A stretch of 64,000 nt of DNA from Homarus americanus (lineage: Eukaryota > Arthropoda > Malacostraca > Decapoda > Nephropidae), in contig NW_024735516.1 in NCBI RefSeq assembly GCF_018991925.1, positions 966,501-1,030,500 on the forward strand, given 5' to 3'. Positions 16,138 through 27,800 of this stretch are shown piece by piece. The translations under genes were made by a program, and so were the position numbers. The notes below the pieces were generated by a model that worked only from the letters and a program-made list of their open reading frames with translations, did not search any database and was not told where the DNA came from. Within the stretch, counting starts at the first letter, position 1. Every line of letters begins with the position of its first letter.

Positions 16138-16712
16138 TTACACCCAACCCCTATTGCTCATATAAGCATCCAACCTATGTTTGAAGCTATCCAGCGTACT
16201 CGAGTTAATGGTGATATTTAGTAACTTGTTCCATTCATCCACTACTCTGTTACCAAACCAGTGTTTACCTATTTCGCGCCTAAATCTAAATTTGTCTAAT
16301 TTAAAACCATTGTTACGAGTTCGCTCCTGGTTGGATAGTTTGAGTACATTTGTAATATCACCTTTGTTTAGCCCTGACTTCCATTTATACACCTCTATCA
16401 TATCGCCCCTCACTCTACGTCTCTCGAGGGAGTGTAAATTAAGATGCTTTAACCTGTCTCTGTACTCAAGGTTTCTAATGCCCGAGATTAGCCTTGTCAT
16501 TCTCCTCTGAATTCTTTCCAAGGATTCTATATCCATTCTGTAATAAGGTGACCAGAACTGAACTGCGTAATCCAAGTGTGGTCTCACAAGCGCAAGATAT
16601 AGTTGTAGGATGACCTCTCTAGTCCTGTAACTAACACTCCTTTGTATGAACCCAAGTACTTTATTAGCCTTGTTTCGAGCAAATACACATTGTTTACTTG
16701 GCTTAAGGTTCC
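16138..16712 (-). pseudogene. CR1-like LINE ORF2 C-terminal region
   Basis: About 190 codons of the region after the RT palm (thumb and C-terminal domain) remain open. They read LKPSKQCVFARNKANKVLGF, then LVRPHLDYAVQFWSPYYR, LERIQRRMTRLISG, LERRRVRGDMIEVYKW, and finish FGNRVVDEWNKLLN...DSFKHRLDAYM. This order is diagnostic of CR1/L2-type polyproteins, where this region is also the most often retained because LINEs are 5' truncated. The intact reading frame suggests a fairly recent copy. It has no start of its own; the open frame extends artificially into the inserted sequence upstream. Confidence 0.92.
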
Positions 16713-16713
16713 T

Positions 16714-16921
16714 GAAGGTTCCAAGTGTTCCCTGAAGAAGGCAGTGAGCCCACGGAGTCAGACTGAGACTGCCTTGCCATATGGCAGCCTCGGGGCAATG
16801 ATGCCACATAACACGTGCAGTGTTGCCACGTAATTATATACATAGATGCTACTCGGCACAGTAGCTTATATACAAGGTTGCTACTCGGCACAGTAGCATA
16901 GATACATAACCTACAGTTCCT
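16714..16921. mobile_element. 202-bp insertion in the LINE with 6-bp target duplication
   Basis: The hexamer GTTCCT occurs at 16708-16713 and again at 16916-16921. Removing the intervening 202 bp plus one hexamer copy brings the LINE codons for GVMISRN directly next to LKPSKQC, as expected for the family. The inserted segment contains two tandem copies of an 18-bp hairpin, GCTACTCGGCACAGTAGC, at 16848-16865 and 16880-16897. It has no obvious poly-A or long terminal inverted repeat. Class is undetermined. Confidence 0.75.
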
Positions 16922-17105
16922 ACTTATCATTACTCCTAAATCTCTCTCGCAGTCGGATTTCTCAATGGCATCGTTGTTCATCTGGTATCTGGTTTCCCTG
17001 TTTACATCTCTGGCACTACACCTGTTTTTAATGACATGTTAAACAACTTTGCTAAGGGCATACTAAGCTCTTCCTTACTTTCCTTTAATACTCTGGCAGA
17101 TTCTC

Positions 17106-18348
17106 CCACAGCTCTGGACAAAACAGAACGGAGCTAAACATTTCATTTACCTAAAAAATATATGCAAATAATGTTTCCTCTGAAATTTCAAAGTGTAATC
17201 TGTATTCGCTGGCATTACTTTGTTAACAATTTAACTCTTAACGGCATAAATGAGCTGTGATCAATTAAAGGCTTTAACCCAAGAGGCTGCTGCTCGGCGA
17301 TGTTGATTACTGCATTCTGCGCTGGTGAAGATGTTGAAATTATAATGCTTAACCAAACTACAACAACAGAGGTTTTAAAGTGTGTACTCCATGTTAGTTT
17401 AAACACTACTAAAAATAAGAAAATAAGAGGTAAGTTTAAAGTATGTCTAAGGCCAAAATTTACAGTGAGATGACCATTCACTTTCTAAACGCGAGCCGTT
17501 GACCAAATTGTGTTGATGTTATAATTTAAAACTACTTCAGTAACGAATGTCATTAAATGCGTATTCTAAGTCAACAAATAAACTAGTTATCAACAATTAC
17601 AAATAAATAGAGACTTTTTTTTTTACCAAATTGATTTTTATTTTTAACCCCGCGAGACACTTGTCAGTCTCAGCCAGTCACAAGCTGCTTCATTAGCCTT
17701 CCGTGACATATTTTGTGACTTGCAGACGTAGTGCATCGTTATATTAGTGATATTATTGGACATATATACGCATCGACTGCAATAATTGTCGTTAATGATA
17801 ATATGGTGTTAGATTTCTCAGTCAGCAGTAATAATATTGAAGATGTTGACGAGACGAGGCACAAATTACTCGTTATGTGATCTGTCTGACATTACTTCCT
17901 CGGGCACAAATCCTTACATTCCTCCCATGATCTGTTGGACTCCTTAGAAGAACTGGTGTGTGTAACTACAGTTCAGCATCCTACGTGTATTTAATTACTG
18001 TAAGCAAGTGAGTACAGCATTAGAAACTAGTTCTTGTCTTGATAATTCTCGGTACCCTATACCAACGTTTATTTCTATCTGGTGTAAATAACCTGTAGTC
18101 TGTAATTATATTTGATTATATTTAATGTATGCGAATATACATTTTAACAAGCGAAAAAAAATTAAAAGGGAAAAACAAGAATTTACATTAATTATATAAC
18201 TTTAATTTTGAATACAAATTTAATTACGCGGTGGAGATATTCAGAATTTTATATCATTTAAATTACAAAGATTCCCTATGTATTGCTTTTGTTGATATTG
18301 GTACTTTATTTTCTCATCGTAATGGTGGATATTTTAAATGGGAGTTAA
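17106..18348. other. No recognised feature
   Basis: AT-rich sequence. Open frames are under 90 codons and show no family motif. Confidence 0.5.
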
Positions 18349-18590
18349 TAGAATTGGGCGAAACTTTGGTGGAAACGTTAACTATAATTATTGAATAGAT
18401 AAATGGAAACCAGAATGAACAGAACCTACTAGAACTTGACCTAATTTAAAGAAACCTACCTAAACCAACCTAACTTACCAGATAAACCTTTTAAAACATA
18501 CCCAACGACCCTGAATGGATACTAGTTTCATCTATCTGTTTAATAGATTGTACAGTAGTTAACGTTTCCACAAAGTTTCGTCCAATTCTA
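18349..18590. mobile_element. Inverted-repeat element, 242 bp, MITE-like
   Basis: The left end TAGAATTGGGCGAAACTTTG continues through GGAAACGTTAACT. The right end is its inverted complement: the reverse strand from 18590 reads TAGAATTGGACGAAACTTTG and then TGGAAACGTTAACT. Arms are about 65-70 bp with weaker pairing inward (ATAGATAAATGG against ACAGATAGATGA). The loop of about 100 bp includes an AACCTACCTAAACCAACC tract. No clear target duplication was found, so the class is unknown. Confidence 0.78.
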
Positions 18591-18673
18591 TCTACTTCTG
18601 GTGTTATTCTAAAAAAAAAAACATACCAAACTGACAATCAACAAATATCAACTGATTAAAATATTCATATTTC

Positions 18674-18852
18674 CTTGTGGTGCCGTGTGGTGTGATTTAT
18701 CTTGTGGTGCCGTGTGGTGTGATTTATCTTGTGGTGCCGTGTGGTGTGATTTATCTTGTGGTGCCGTGTGGTGTGATTTATCTTGTGGTGCCGTGTGGTG
18801 TGATTTATCTTGTGGTGCCGTGTGGTGTGATTTATCTTGTGGTGCCGTGTAT
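18674..18852. repeat. 27-bp minisatellite
   Basis: Six perfect and one partial unit beginning CTTGTGGTGCCGTGTGGTG. Units are essentially identical, so the expansion is young. 27 is divisible by three, which creates a spurious open frame reading VVPCGVIYL repeats. Confidence 0.97.
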
Positions 18853-19550
18853 TTACTTACCTAGAATACACACAACAAATACCCTAGTTGATAAAGTGCA
18901 GTAATTCATTTTAACAACAGCAGGAGGCGTGTTACATGAGTGCCCTACCCTGTGATGTGTGTATGCTAGCTGTTATATTTATTTCTATTCATAACATTGC
19001 AGCCTTGCAACTTCTTTTATGTATTTTGAGAGCAAACACCATTAACTGATTTTGGAAATATTTTAAGTGCTAAAAATTTTTTTTACATGCAAAATATGTT
19101 TTCTTTGCAGTGCAATAATGTCACCATTTTTAATCATAAAATATTTAGTGATAAAGTCTTTTTATTATGATGTAGGAATACGGATTTGAACAATTAAGAT
19201 TATTTATAAAAGATTACAATTGGACTTAAGGAAAGCAGCAGGATAGCGATATACTGTGTCAGCACCCTGTGTTTTTCAGACAGCGTCACCCACTCCCCCA
19301 CGACCACTTGCTCGAGTCCTCGTAAATATGGCTTCCAAATAGCGTTGAAATTGTATCGTGAATAACTCGTAACTGAATTTCCATAGATACGGAGGAGATA
19401 CGAGAGCACGCCATCTTACGATAATTTAGAATTACTGTATAGATAGAGAACCCGGCCCGGAACTCGACCCCCCCCCCCTTTTTTTTAAGTGAAATTTGTC
19501 TTGCTCAGTACGATTTTCACGGCCTCTCCTCTGCACAGACACACACACTA

Positions 19551-19552
<2 letters not shown>
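18853..19552. other. No recognised feature
   Basis: Mixed sequence with a poly-C/poly-T run near 19470-19486. No gene or repeat family recognised. Confidence 0.5.
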
Positions 19553-19630
<78 letters not shown>

Positions 19631-19640
19631 TGTGTGTGAG
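19553..19640. repeat. (TA)n microsatellite with GTGTGT edge
   Basis: About 74 bp of perfect TA dinucleotides followed by GTGTGTGTGAG. Frames read as Ile-Tyr repeats. Confidence 0.97.
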
Positions 19641-21787
19641 TATTATCCTGGAAACCACCAAGAAATAGAAACAACAGCCCCAAGCGCTTTCGTGATCATT
19701 CCCATCACAAATCAGGATAGCGCTTTCATCTGTTCGTGTTTCTATTTCTCTATGATTAAGCCTTCCTGCATGTGACATGAAGCACGTGTCTGATATTCTC
19801 TGCACTTAAAATGTGGTGGGATATTTTTCTTGTTTTTTCACGTTAAAGAGTTAAATGCGAAAATTCCCAGAACGCTTACATTATAGCTTGCGTAAGCCTG
19901 GTGTATGATGCCTTGGGATACTTAAAGTTGTATTGAATATCTTAATCTTTGACGTGACGATGAGGGATGAAATATTACACAGTTTCAATACGGTAAATTC
20001 GTCCCAGACTGCCAGGATCCACTTGTCGTTTAGGTGTTTCAAGGTCGATAGCTCAAGACCCTAACTTCCCCAAGTGTAGTGTTGTTTGTCAGGCAACTTG
20101 CCGCCTTGTCCGCGTTCCACTGGCTCAAGTTAACTCAGGGCTGAGGGTTGAAGCTGTTTAGTATCTCCTGCAGGTACGTACATAAGCACTGGATATTATG
20201 CTTTGCTAACAAATTCTTTACACAATCTGCTTGGCAAGTCCTGATTAAAAAAAAAAAAATAGAGGACCAGCTGGTCTTCTGACAACCCTAAGTGCTCCTT
20301 CTGGAGATTGGAAAAGGGAACAGTTCCGATACCTTTACTACACAGCGTTCCTTGGTTCCTGGGCTGCTCCAGGGATTGCCAGTACGTTACCAAACATCCC
20401 AGTCATCAGCAACATAAACACTGGATGGTTTGGTGACTCTGAGCCTTGGTAGAGTAGCTGTGGAGTTAGTATAGTGCCGTGGGTGAAACAAGGCGGCAGT
20501 AATATGTCGCTTGTCATCCAACCTAGTAATCTCGACTTGCTTGGCACAACACACATGCAGGGTCTAACCAGAAGCAGAGACAGTATTCTGTCCAGTCTGA
20601 TCAAAACTGACAATATACTCTGGTGGAAGGGATGGTACAGATGTGTGTGTGTGTGTGTGTGTGTGTCTTCTGCATGTCAGTTATCTAGTAGCCTAAGGGT
20701 TGACTCAGTAGCTCGGAGCCAAACATACCCCATCCTCTACACCAGAGATTCAAACCACCCTTTGGTGAGGTCAATAGGGTTACCATTTTCTGCAAGTAGA
20801 GACATTAGAATTTTTTTTTTTACAAGAAAGGAGACCGTCCCAATTGACTAATATTTTCAGTGATATTAATTAACAAACCTGTAGAGTGTTCTCTTTAATT
20901 TACTGGTAAGTGGGGCCTACAGTAAATTGTTGGTACTGCTCAGTCCCTCAACCAGTGGCAATTGCTACCATCCTATTGACAGCACCGCTCTCTGTGCGGG
21001 TGGCTGTGATGGCGCGCGTCTTGTCATTGTAGTCTTTGCCCAGTAAAGTTGGCTCACCACGTTTTTCTGGACTTTAGTGTTGACTCGAACGTGGTTGCTG
21101 CCTGAGGGCTTTTAACTTCCTTGGGTACGCTGCTCTCATAGACCTACTAACATTCCCATTGACAGGATGACCCAGTGTTTTACTGTAGTAAGGGGCTGCA
21201 TTCGTAGGGCCATTCTCATCAACATGGTGATCAATTATGTCTGATTGCTCGTCTTTGTAGTTGCTGTACTGTTAGTTTGTGTTTACTAATGTATGCTTGT
21301 GGTTTTGACAACTGAATACACCACACCCTCTTGTCCTTGCCTTTTTGGGATTAGGCAATACAGCTGACGGAACTGAGAGCGTTTTTTTTTCTGTTGCTTA
21401 CCACCAACGTAGAATCGTGTATAATGGTACTTTATTTTGTTATGTAAAGATCTGTTCCTCTTTAGTTACCTCTCTGACGTATGTGTCCTGGCAGGTTGTT
21501 TCGCCTTCCCCAGGGTCACCAGTGTAGTGGCAGCCCGTAATCATGAGGTGCAACTCTAGAAGCAGTCAGCCGATTTGAGACTGTTCCAAGACTCATTCAA
21601 CTGATATCGATATATGTATTTTTGATGTTTTGAGACTCGTTCAGTTTATTAGCTATGCTCCACTGTTCCGTCGGTGGAGTCTTGGAAAATTATCGGTAAA
21701 ACTGCCTTAAGGTTTACAGTAAAGGTGCGAGTTGTAACACCTGGCCATTATTAATTATTATTCACATAGTTTACCATGAAAATGTTT

Positions 21788-21838
<51 letters not shown>

Positions 21839-22176
21839 CAGTAATCCCCCAACTCTGCGGGCTGTCTTGGGGGACTTCTCACTGCCAAGCCACACAGATT
21901 CCTCGAATCCCTCCCCGACACTTCTAACCCCCCAGAAACCCCTTCGTCCAACCACAACTCCATTAACCCCCTGGACCCCTACAACAATGATAGTTCGTTG
22001 TGACAAAATGTGAGAACATTATTTTTTAAGTGAGAATAACATTTGTGACATGCCCAGACAAAAAAATAATTAATAATCCTGACAAATTATGAGTATTTGG
22101 CAAAATCACAGAGGAAAATAATATGAATATATTTATGGTGATAAGCCAGTGAAATAAAACCTTCAAAGGTACAAAT
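19641..22176. other. No recognised gene; short microsatellites
   Basis: Contains (GT)13 at about 20641-20666 and (AC)n passing into ATATAT at about 21789-21838. The longest open frames (125 codons at 20474-20851) run through the GT repeat and have no domain. Confidence 0.55.
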
Positions 22177-22986
22177 CAGGGTTGGCAAAAATCATTGTTT
22201 AAAACAATTTTTTTTAACAAATTTGGAGGGTTTTAATGCTATTATGTTGGTTTTAATAAGTTTTAAATATTCGAAGCCCTTTTTGTAACTTCTTTAATGT
22301 TATTAATCATAAACATTACATTCAGGATGATTCGGCAATTATGTATACTCTTGCATCTCAAAAAATCACTGTAAATGCCAAATTTGAAAAACAGAAGTTT
22401 TGATCAGTCATCCAGGCAAAAATTAAGTTTAAGTTCATTTTAATGCACGAAATAAACTATTTAAAGAATTCATTCAGGTACAGTGGGAGAGAGAGTGAGA
22501 TGGGCAGTGGCAACGTGGCTCCCCTGGACACTTATAATACTGTACATGATCTGAACACTTTTGAATCAAGAGGCTCACTTGCTTCCCTTATAATCAGGAT
22601 TTAAGATGTGTGCAGCCCTGTAAGAAAGCTTATCATCATCACTTTCAACAGTGTTTAACAGTTCACATCCATGTCTATACTGAACAACCACAGGGACATA
22701 GTACATCCCTGTCTAACATCCACATTTATTTCAAATGTTGCCCCGTTGTCCTTACAGAATGATTTTACTGCCTTTAATAGCCTTCCTCCCACCCCATACA
22801 CTTGTAATGCCTCCCACAATGCTTTTCTGTTCACCCTATCATACGCCTTTTTCAAATCTATAAATTATCAAAACCATTTGTAAGTAATAAAAAAACAACA
22901 ACAAAATATTTAAAACCAAGAAAAAAGACAGATTAAAAAATAAAATGTTTGGTTTTAACTTTAAACCATTAAATCGGCCAACCCTG
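22177..22986. mobile_element. hAT-like non-autonomous element carrying LINE RT sequence
   Basis: The element starts CAGGGTTGGC and ends with the exact inverted complement GCCAACCCTG. Directly outside both ends is the same octamer GTACAAAT (22169-22176 and 22987-22994). An 8-bp target duplication together with CAGGG termini is the signature of hAT superfamily DNA transposons. The 810-bp interior has no transposase. It holds a minus-strand fragment of a non-LTR reverse transcriptase (22655-22865). A second, 5'-shortened copy lies at 58528-59074 and shares the same interior, so the RT piece travels with the element. Confidence 0.88.
22655..22865 (-). pseudogene. Non-LTR reverse transcriptase fragment inside the hAT-like element
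   Basis: About 66 codons remain open. They read KKAYDRVNRKALWEALQVYG, then VGGRLLKAVKSF, and VDVRQGCTMSLWLFSIDMD. The first block is the palm Asp-containing motif and RQGC is the conserved block B of non-LTR RTs. The YADD/FADD catalytic block is absent, and the frame ends in a stop just after IDMDVNC, so no activity is possible. It differs from the CR1-like copies elsewhere in the window and resembles RTE/I-like RTs; clade is uncertain. Confidence 0.9.
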
Positions 22987-22994
22987 GTACAAAT

Positions 22995-24036
22995 ATTGTT
23001 GAAGTTGCCACCTGCAATATCCATAAGGTTCATTTATACATTCTCATCTACCTGTGATTCATTTGAAAATGTTATCTTTCATCATGTACAGAATAGATGG
23101 CTTACGTTAAAATGTTACAGCGCCTATTATGAAACAGTGTTCCGGAATTAAGCTCTACATTCTGTACTCAAATCTTTCAGATGCTCTTAAAGAGAAAATG
23201 TGTGTGTGTGTGTGCGTGTGTGGTGCAGCCTAGCCTCAGAGCTCAGGTTAACCCTAACTTGTGTATTGACACAAGTTAGGCTGCCGAAATTAGGCTTGAG
23301 GCAACATTTTCCTACGTTCATATTTCCCATGATTTTTATGCAAAGAATGTCCAATTACACGCAACACGAATATATTTCCACCATGATGTTCTTTAGTTAT
23401 GGTTACGGTTTAGATTGTATTAGTAGAGAAATATGACTAAAAAAATAAAAATACTTTTTTCATGAATTTGTACGGTTTAAACTATGCTATCGCTAAGCGT
23501 TTAATACAAGGAATTAATACTGAATGCAATGTGATGATATAACATGAATATGATTATAGAACCACCAAATGGACTTAATTTAACAATAACTTAATAAAAC
23601 AAAAGTTAATTCTTCAGCAAAACTACTGATTAGCAGGACATACATACATACATACATTCAACCAAATCAATACATATTCAGCCACAGAATCATAGCGGGA
23701 AATACACATATACAACCAGATGCACGTGCAGGTAGACAGAGAATGACAGATACACAGCAATATAGCAATGTAGTCATACTAATAGACCGACATAGTATGA
23801 CTGAATATGTATAGTGTTGACTCCTGTTTTCGCTGTTATGTATTACTGCGCAATGTAACGAGAGATCCGATGGTGTTAATTGCCAGTTCTAGGGTATAAC
23901 TAACTTTTTTATTATTCTTGGTAGTAGTACTAGTAGTAGTAGTAGTAGTGGTGGTGGCGATAGTATAGTGTCGTAGTAGTAGTATTGGTATAGTAGACAA
24001 GATTATCCTCATTGTATAATCGTAGACAATTATCAA
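22995..24036. other. No recognised gene; small repeats and a hairpin
   Basis: Contains (TG)n at 23199-23222, a perfect 12-bp-arm hairpin at 23253-23280 (CCTAACTTGTGT, loop ATTG), a CATA run near 23637-23656 and an imperfect TAG run at about 23922-23985. No protein family recognised. Confidence 0.6.
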
Positions 24037-24118
24037 CATGTTGAATAATCGCAAACATTAATTATTTGCATGTTGAATAATCGCAAACATTATTTATTTA
24101 CACGTTGAATAATTGCAA
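24037..24118. repeat. Three tandem units of about 32 bp
   Basis: The core GTTGAATAATCGCAAACATT occurs three times with small differences (CATGTTG, CATGTTG, CACGTTG). Each unit pairs GCAAA with TTTGC. Confidence 0.8.
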
Positions 24119-24436
24119 GTCCAATTGATAATCTCCACAGTTTCTGATCATCCGAACTTTCGTCAACAATTGCCACCAGGAAATAATTTATCTCCGCGTT
24201 AGGCTGTGTACTTGGTGGGGTATATTTTAAGCGGCGTTGGGTATACCCTTTTCCTTTGCTAGTAAGAGGGTGAGATTAAGCGAAGCCGTGATTACAATTT
24301 AATGGATAATATCGACAATAGGATGTGTGTTCAGCCGTAATGTAGCCCAGCAGCGACATTACTGTATATACCACTTGAATTCGGTCACCTCTGAAAGGAC
24401 GTTTACGATATTCATATTTTGAAACGGTAACTTTTT

Positions 24437-24602
24437 ATACTTTGTGCTAGTTGACATGTATGTAAGTCAGATATTTATATTTTGTGCTAGTTGACATGTA
24501 TGTAAATCAGATATTTATACGTTGACATGTATGTAAGTCAGATATTTATACGTTGTGCGAGTTGACTTGTAAGTAAGTCGATATTTATACGTTGTTCTAG
24601 TT
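24437..24602. repeat. Imperfect tandem repeat, about 35-55 bp unit
   Basis: Four to five copies of GTTGACATGTATGTAAGTCA followed by GATATTTATAC and a variable TTGTGCTA linker. Confidence 0.82.
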
Positions 24603-26093
24603 GATCATTAATAGAGGAAGCCTGTAGTAGATGTGACCTATGTATTACTTGTGTGAGGATCATGTTAGTGATGTGAGAGACAGGAATAAGATGCCAGGTG
24701 TATAATAAAGTGGACGCTCAGGGAGGAGTTTATGGGACTAGAACTGGCTAAAGTGAGGGCAGTGAGGCGATAATTGGAGGGACCACAGCGGTTTCTTTTC
24801 TATTTTTATATTTCCTGGATTCCTGTATATCGTGGCTGCAAACGACGGAGACTGAGTTAGTACAGGAAGATGACTTTAATTTGTTAGCAGATATACTGAT
24901 TCACTATATGCGTTTCATTATCAAGATGAGTGTAGTTTATTTTGCCAGGTTTTCGAAGAAAATGTGTTTGGAATCGCCCAAAGGTATTTCTGGTATGACA
25001 GGAAGAAAATAAATTTGGTTTTATGTTCCTCTTATTGTTATCAAGGTAAAGTCTCCCGGGTTTATTTTGTCATGGGATCACCTTTCTTGTGACGACGACA
25101 GAAATTGTTCCGTCATGTTGACACTTGTAAACAATGTCTTATATTAGTAGTTAACTGTAAAATCATTATCAAGTGCATTCTAAACGGGGATGTAAGAAGC
25201 GTCTCACTGTGGTCACGACACAAAGAGGCCCCAAATTGTGGCCAGATTGTCGCTAGACCGGAGGCGTTCTCTTGTCTTTATACTTTGGGGGAAAATAATC
25301 GACGAGGCTTCTAGAAGCTGGGGTCCGGAACCTCCAAGCTTCCTTCCCTGTCTCCTGGTGAGAGAATGTATCTAGTTACATAAATTTTTTAAAGGTTAAG
25401 TGAGGCAGTTAGCGGTGCTCTCTGAGCCTCAGTCGGGGGGAAATGTACCATGCAAGTCTTTAAGAGTCTTAGTGTAGTGGCAGGAGTATGGACCGTAGTG
25501 AAGAGTGAAGAGCCCGCGGTCTCTCGCCTCAGGTGGCGTAGGCCCAAATATTTTTCTTTCGCTAATGTTTGCCTGGCGAAAATACGCCTGCGCTTCTGGT
25601 TATTTGCCTTTGAATTTGCTTATTTCAAGCTTTGTGTACCCAATGTTGGACTCGTGTATTTATTATTTAAGGTGAGTGAAAATCATGTATATTGCTGATC
25701 ATCCCTGTGTTCAGAGGCAGGATTCTGGGGTTCTCGCCGTAACCTGTGGCTGAAAAACACAAGGAACGTGTTCACACAAAGGATATAGTAGCTTTAATGG
25801 CGTCCAAATTATACGTGGACTCTGCTGTAACTGGCTGTTGTTATACCCAGTGATGTGAAGTGAGAACTCAGCACTTGAACCTCTGACACCCATGAAGACA
25901 TTGACAAGAAACTTCTTGTTAAGCCGCAATTCTTTCGTCGAGTACCAGACATGACGAGATGACTTATGGCTTACTAGAGAGAGAGCGAGACTACACATGG
26001 AGAATCTCTTCAGCAAATCACTTCTCATTAACATCTGAAACTCGGACAAGATCGATTAAATGTTCCGACATTACCCATATGCAGGGGTATATC
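24603..26093. other. No recognised feature
   Basis: Mixed-composition sequence. Several open frames of 60-112 codons lack motifs; the longest (25711-26049, minus) has no recognisable family. Confidence 0.5.
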
Positions 26094-26095
26094 TA

Positions 26096-26888
26096 TAGTG
26101 CGTTTTTTCTCAGCTGAGGAAAGATGCCCCACCCCCTCCTCAAGAGTTACAGCTGATTGGCTGTTGTAAATCTGACCGATTTTTGTCCTGAAGTAATGAT
26201 GTATTTGTAAATGAGTTCATTCATGATGACCATTTTTTATGATAAAGATATTTAGCTAAATTATATAATGATACATACGTTCATTATTTCATACATAAGC
26301 ACGTAGGAAGTTTATCAGAAGTGTTTATTATACGTGAATTAACTGTTAAACTGTGGTAGCAAATTCACGCTTTAGTAGGATGCATTTAATATATACTTAT
26401 TTTTACCCACCATAAGACATAGAAAGACTAATTACTTATCAGTAATATTACATAATGTAAATTTTTTTTTAAAGATCAGAATCACATTGAAATATTACAC
26501 GACCGTTAGCAGAGGCGGGGAAAATATGAAATTGTTCGCAGTCATATTTCCCGCCTCTGCTGACGGTCGTGTAATATTTCAATGTGATTCTGATCTTTAA
26601 AAATGTTGTTTTTTGCATAATGTAGTATTACTGATACGTAATTTGTCTTAGTATGCCATATTGTGGGTAAAAATAAGTATATATTAAATGCATTTTACGA
26701 AAGCGTGAATTTGCTACCAGAGTTTAACAGCTAATTCATGTATAATACGATAAACTTCCTATGAATAAACTCATTTAGAAATATATCATTATTACAGGAC
26801 AAAATCGGACAGGTTTGCAAAGGCCAATCAGCTGTAAATTTTGAGGAGGGGACGAGGCTTCTTTTCTCAGCTGGGAAAAAACGCGCTC
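26096..26888. mobile_element. 793-bp near-palindromic foldback element
   Basis: The left arm (26096-26529) and right arm (26542-26888) are inverted copies of each other, separated by a loop of about 12 bases (26530-26541). Matching landmarks include TGCGTTTTTTCTCAGCTG at the ends, AGCAAATTCACGCTTT and ATTTAATATATACTTATTTT in mid-arm, and a long near-perfect inner stem around ATCACATTGAAATATTACAC. The left arm has about 85 bp that the right arm lacks, bounded by short TTCAT repeats. TA dinucleotides flank both ends (26094-26095, 26889-26890), consistent with but not proof of a Tc1/mariner-type MITE. No transposase is encoded. Confidence 0.9.
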
Positions 26889-27675
26889 TAGTAAAATGTG
26901 AGTGCCCCTTAACATCATATTGTCAGCACTTCAGCATATCTTTATATTGTTGTTGCACGAGCTAAATGAGTGGTTACGTCGCTGGTCAGGGGGGGGGGGG
27001 GTTACTTGGGAATCTCTCTAAGAATCTGGAGACTAATTACTGTACACACACCACGTGTGTACAGTACTCTGGCAAATCTTATAGTAAATAGTGAAGAATT
27101 CTTAGATTTAGTCTTTAAAATTCACACAAAGAAACATCTTAAGCCCTTGTAATTGATATCAGGTTCACAGACACCCACAGCCTCTCACCCGGGATTCTCA
27201 CACATCCATTCGCAAAGTTTTTGATCTTAAACTTTGGGTAAAAGATTGAACTCAGTTACTGAAGAGAGTCGGAGCAATAGTGGCAGTCGTATTCTGTACT
27301 GCATATGTGTGTTGCAGCCAAAATTAACCAGTGAGGCCGTGTCCGGACCTCTTCTATCATCTTGGAAATCTTGAGTCTTTATTTTCTCTTCATCTTGTAC
27401 TCTGAGTATCACACTGGTTCTCAAAGACTTAGGTTGATAGATCTCTTGTTGGAGGATACCAAAACGCATCAGATTATGGTAGAATATTAGTGCAATTTCT
27501 AAGTTATTGTACCTGTGCTGCAGTTATATAAGCCAGTTAGATATTTTTTTTCATTTCTAATTAGAGAAAAATATGTGTTTTACAAATCTCTGAGAAGCCT
27601 GTCAAGTTGGGTAGTAGGTTGGAGGAGGGAGAATGACGGTTGTGGGTCCGGATTTTCAAAATAACGTATACAGCA
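26889..27675. other. No recognised gene
   Basis: Contains a poly-G run near 26988-27000 and a perfect 12-bp-arm hairpin at 27038-27066 (TACTGTACACAC, loop ACCAC). Otherwise nothing recognised. Confidence 0.55.
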
Positions 27676-27800
27676 TATTTCACCTGAAGATTAACCACCC
27701 TAACCTAACCTATATATCTTTTTACCCCACCCTACCTTAGCGTAACCTACCCTAACCATTTCTAACCTACCTTACCATAACGATGAGTAGGTGTTTCCGT
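27676..27800. repeat. TTAGG/CCTAA-bearing repeat, left end (copy A)
   Basis: Begins TATTTCACCTGAAGATTAAC followed by CACCCTAACCTAACC and a degenerate CCTAACC interior. The motif CACCTGAAGATTAACCACC recurs at several other loci and borders their CCTAA/TTAGG tracts. An inverted partner end lies at 28690-28748, so the two may bound one element of about 1.07 kb that later took in other sequence. Confidence 0.72.

Larger units (their letters stand above)
16071..17105 (-). mobile_element. CR1-like LINE, internally deleted copy with a later insertion
   Basis: Read on the minus strand, the copy begins with the linker just upstream of the RT domain (ARVLKESKEELSMPLAKLF, about 17095-17040). It ends abruptly at GVVPE, then jumps to NRETRYQMNNDAIEKSDCERD far downstream in the ORF, so the RT catalytic core is deleted. 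A 202-bp insertion interrupts the ORF after GVMIS, and the C-terminal region then continues to the stop at 16138. The 3' untranslated tail has the family-typical CTGTTGGCCCATACTGGGCA on the plus strand and stops near ACATAAGAACCTAAGAATG. The strand is opposite to the RT fragment at 15.2-15.6 kb. Confidence 0.88.

Noticed and set aside
22655..22865. Active reverse transcriptase gene
   Set aside because: Only about 66 codons, without the YADD block and inside a DNA transposon.
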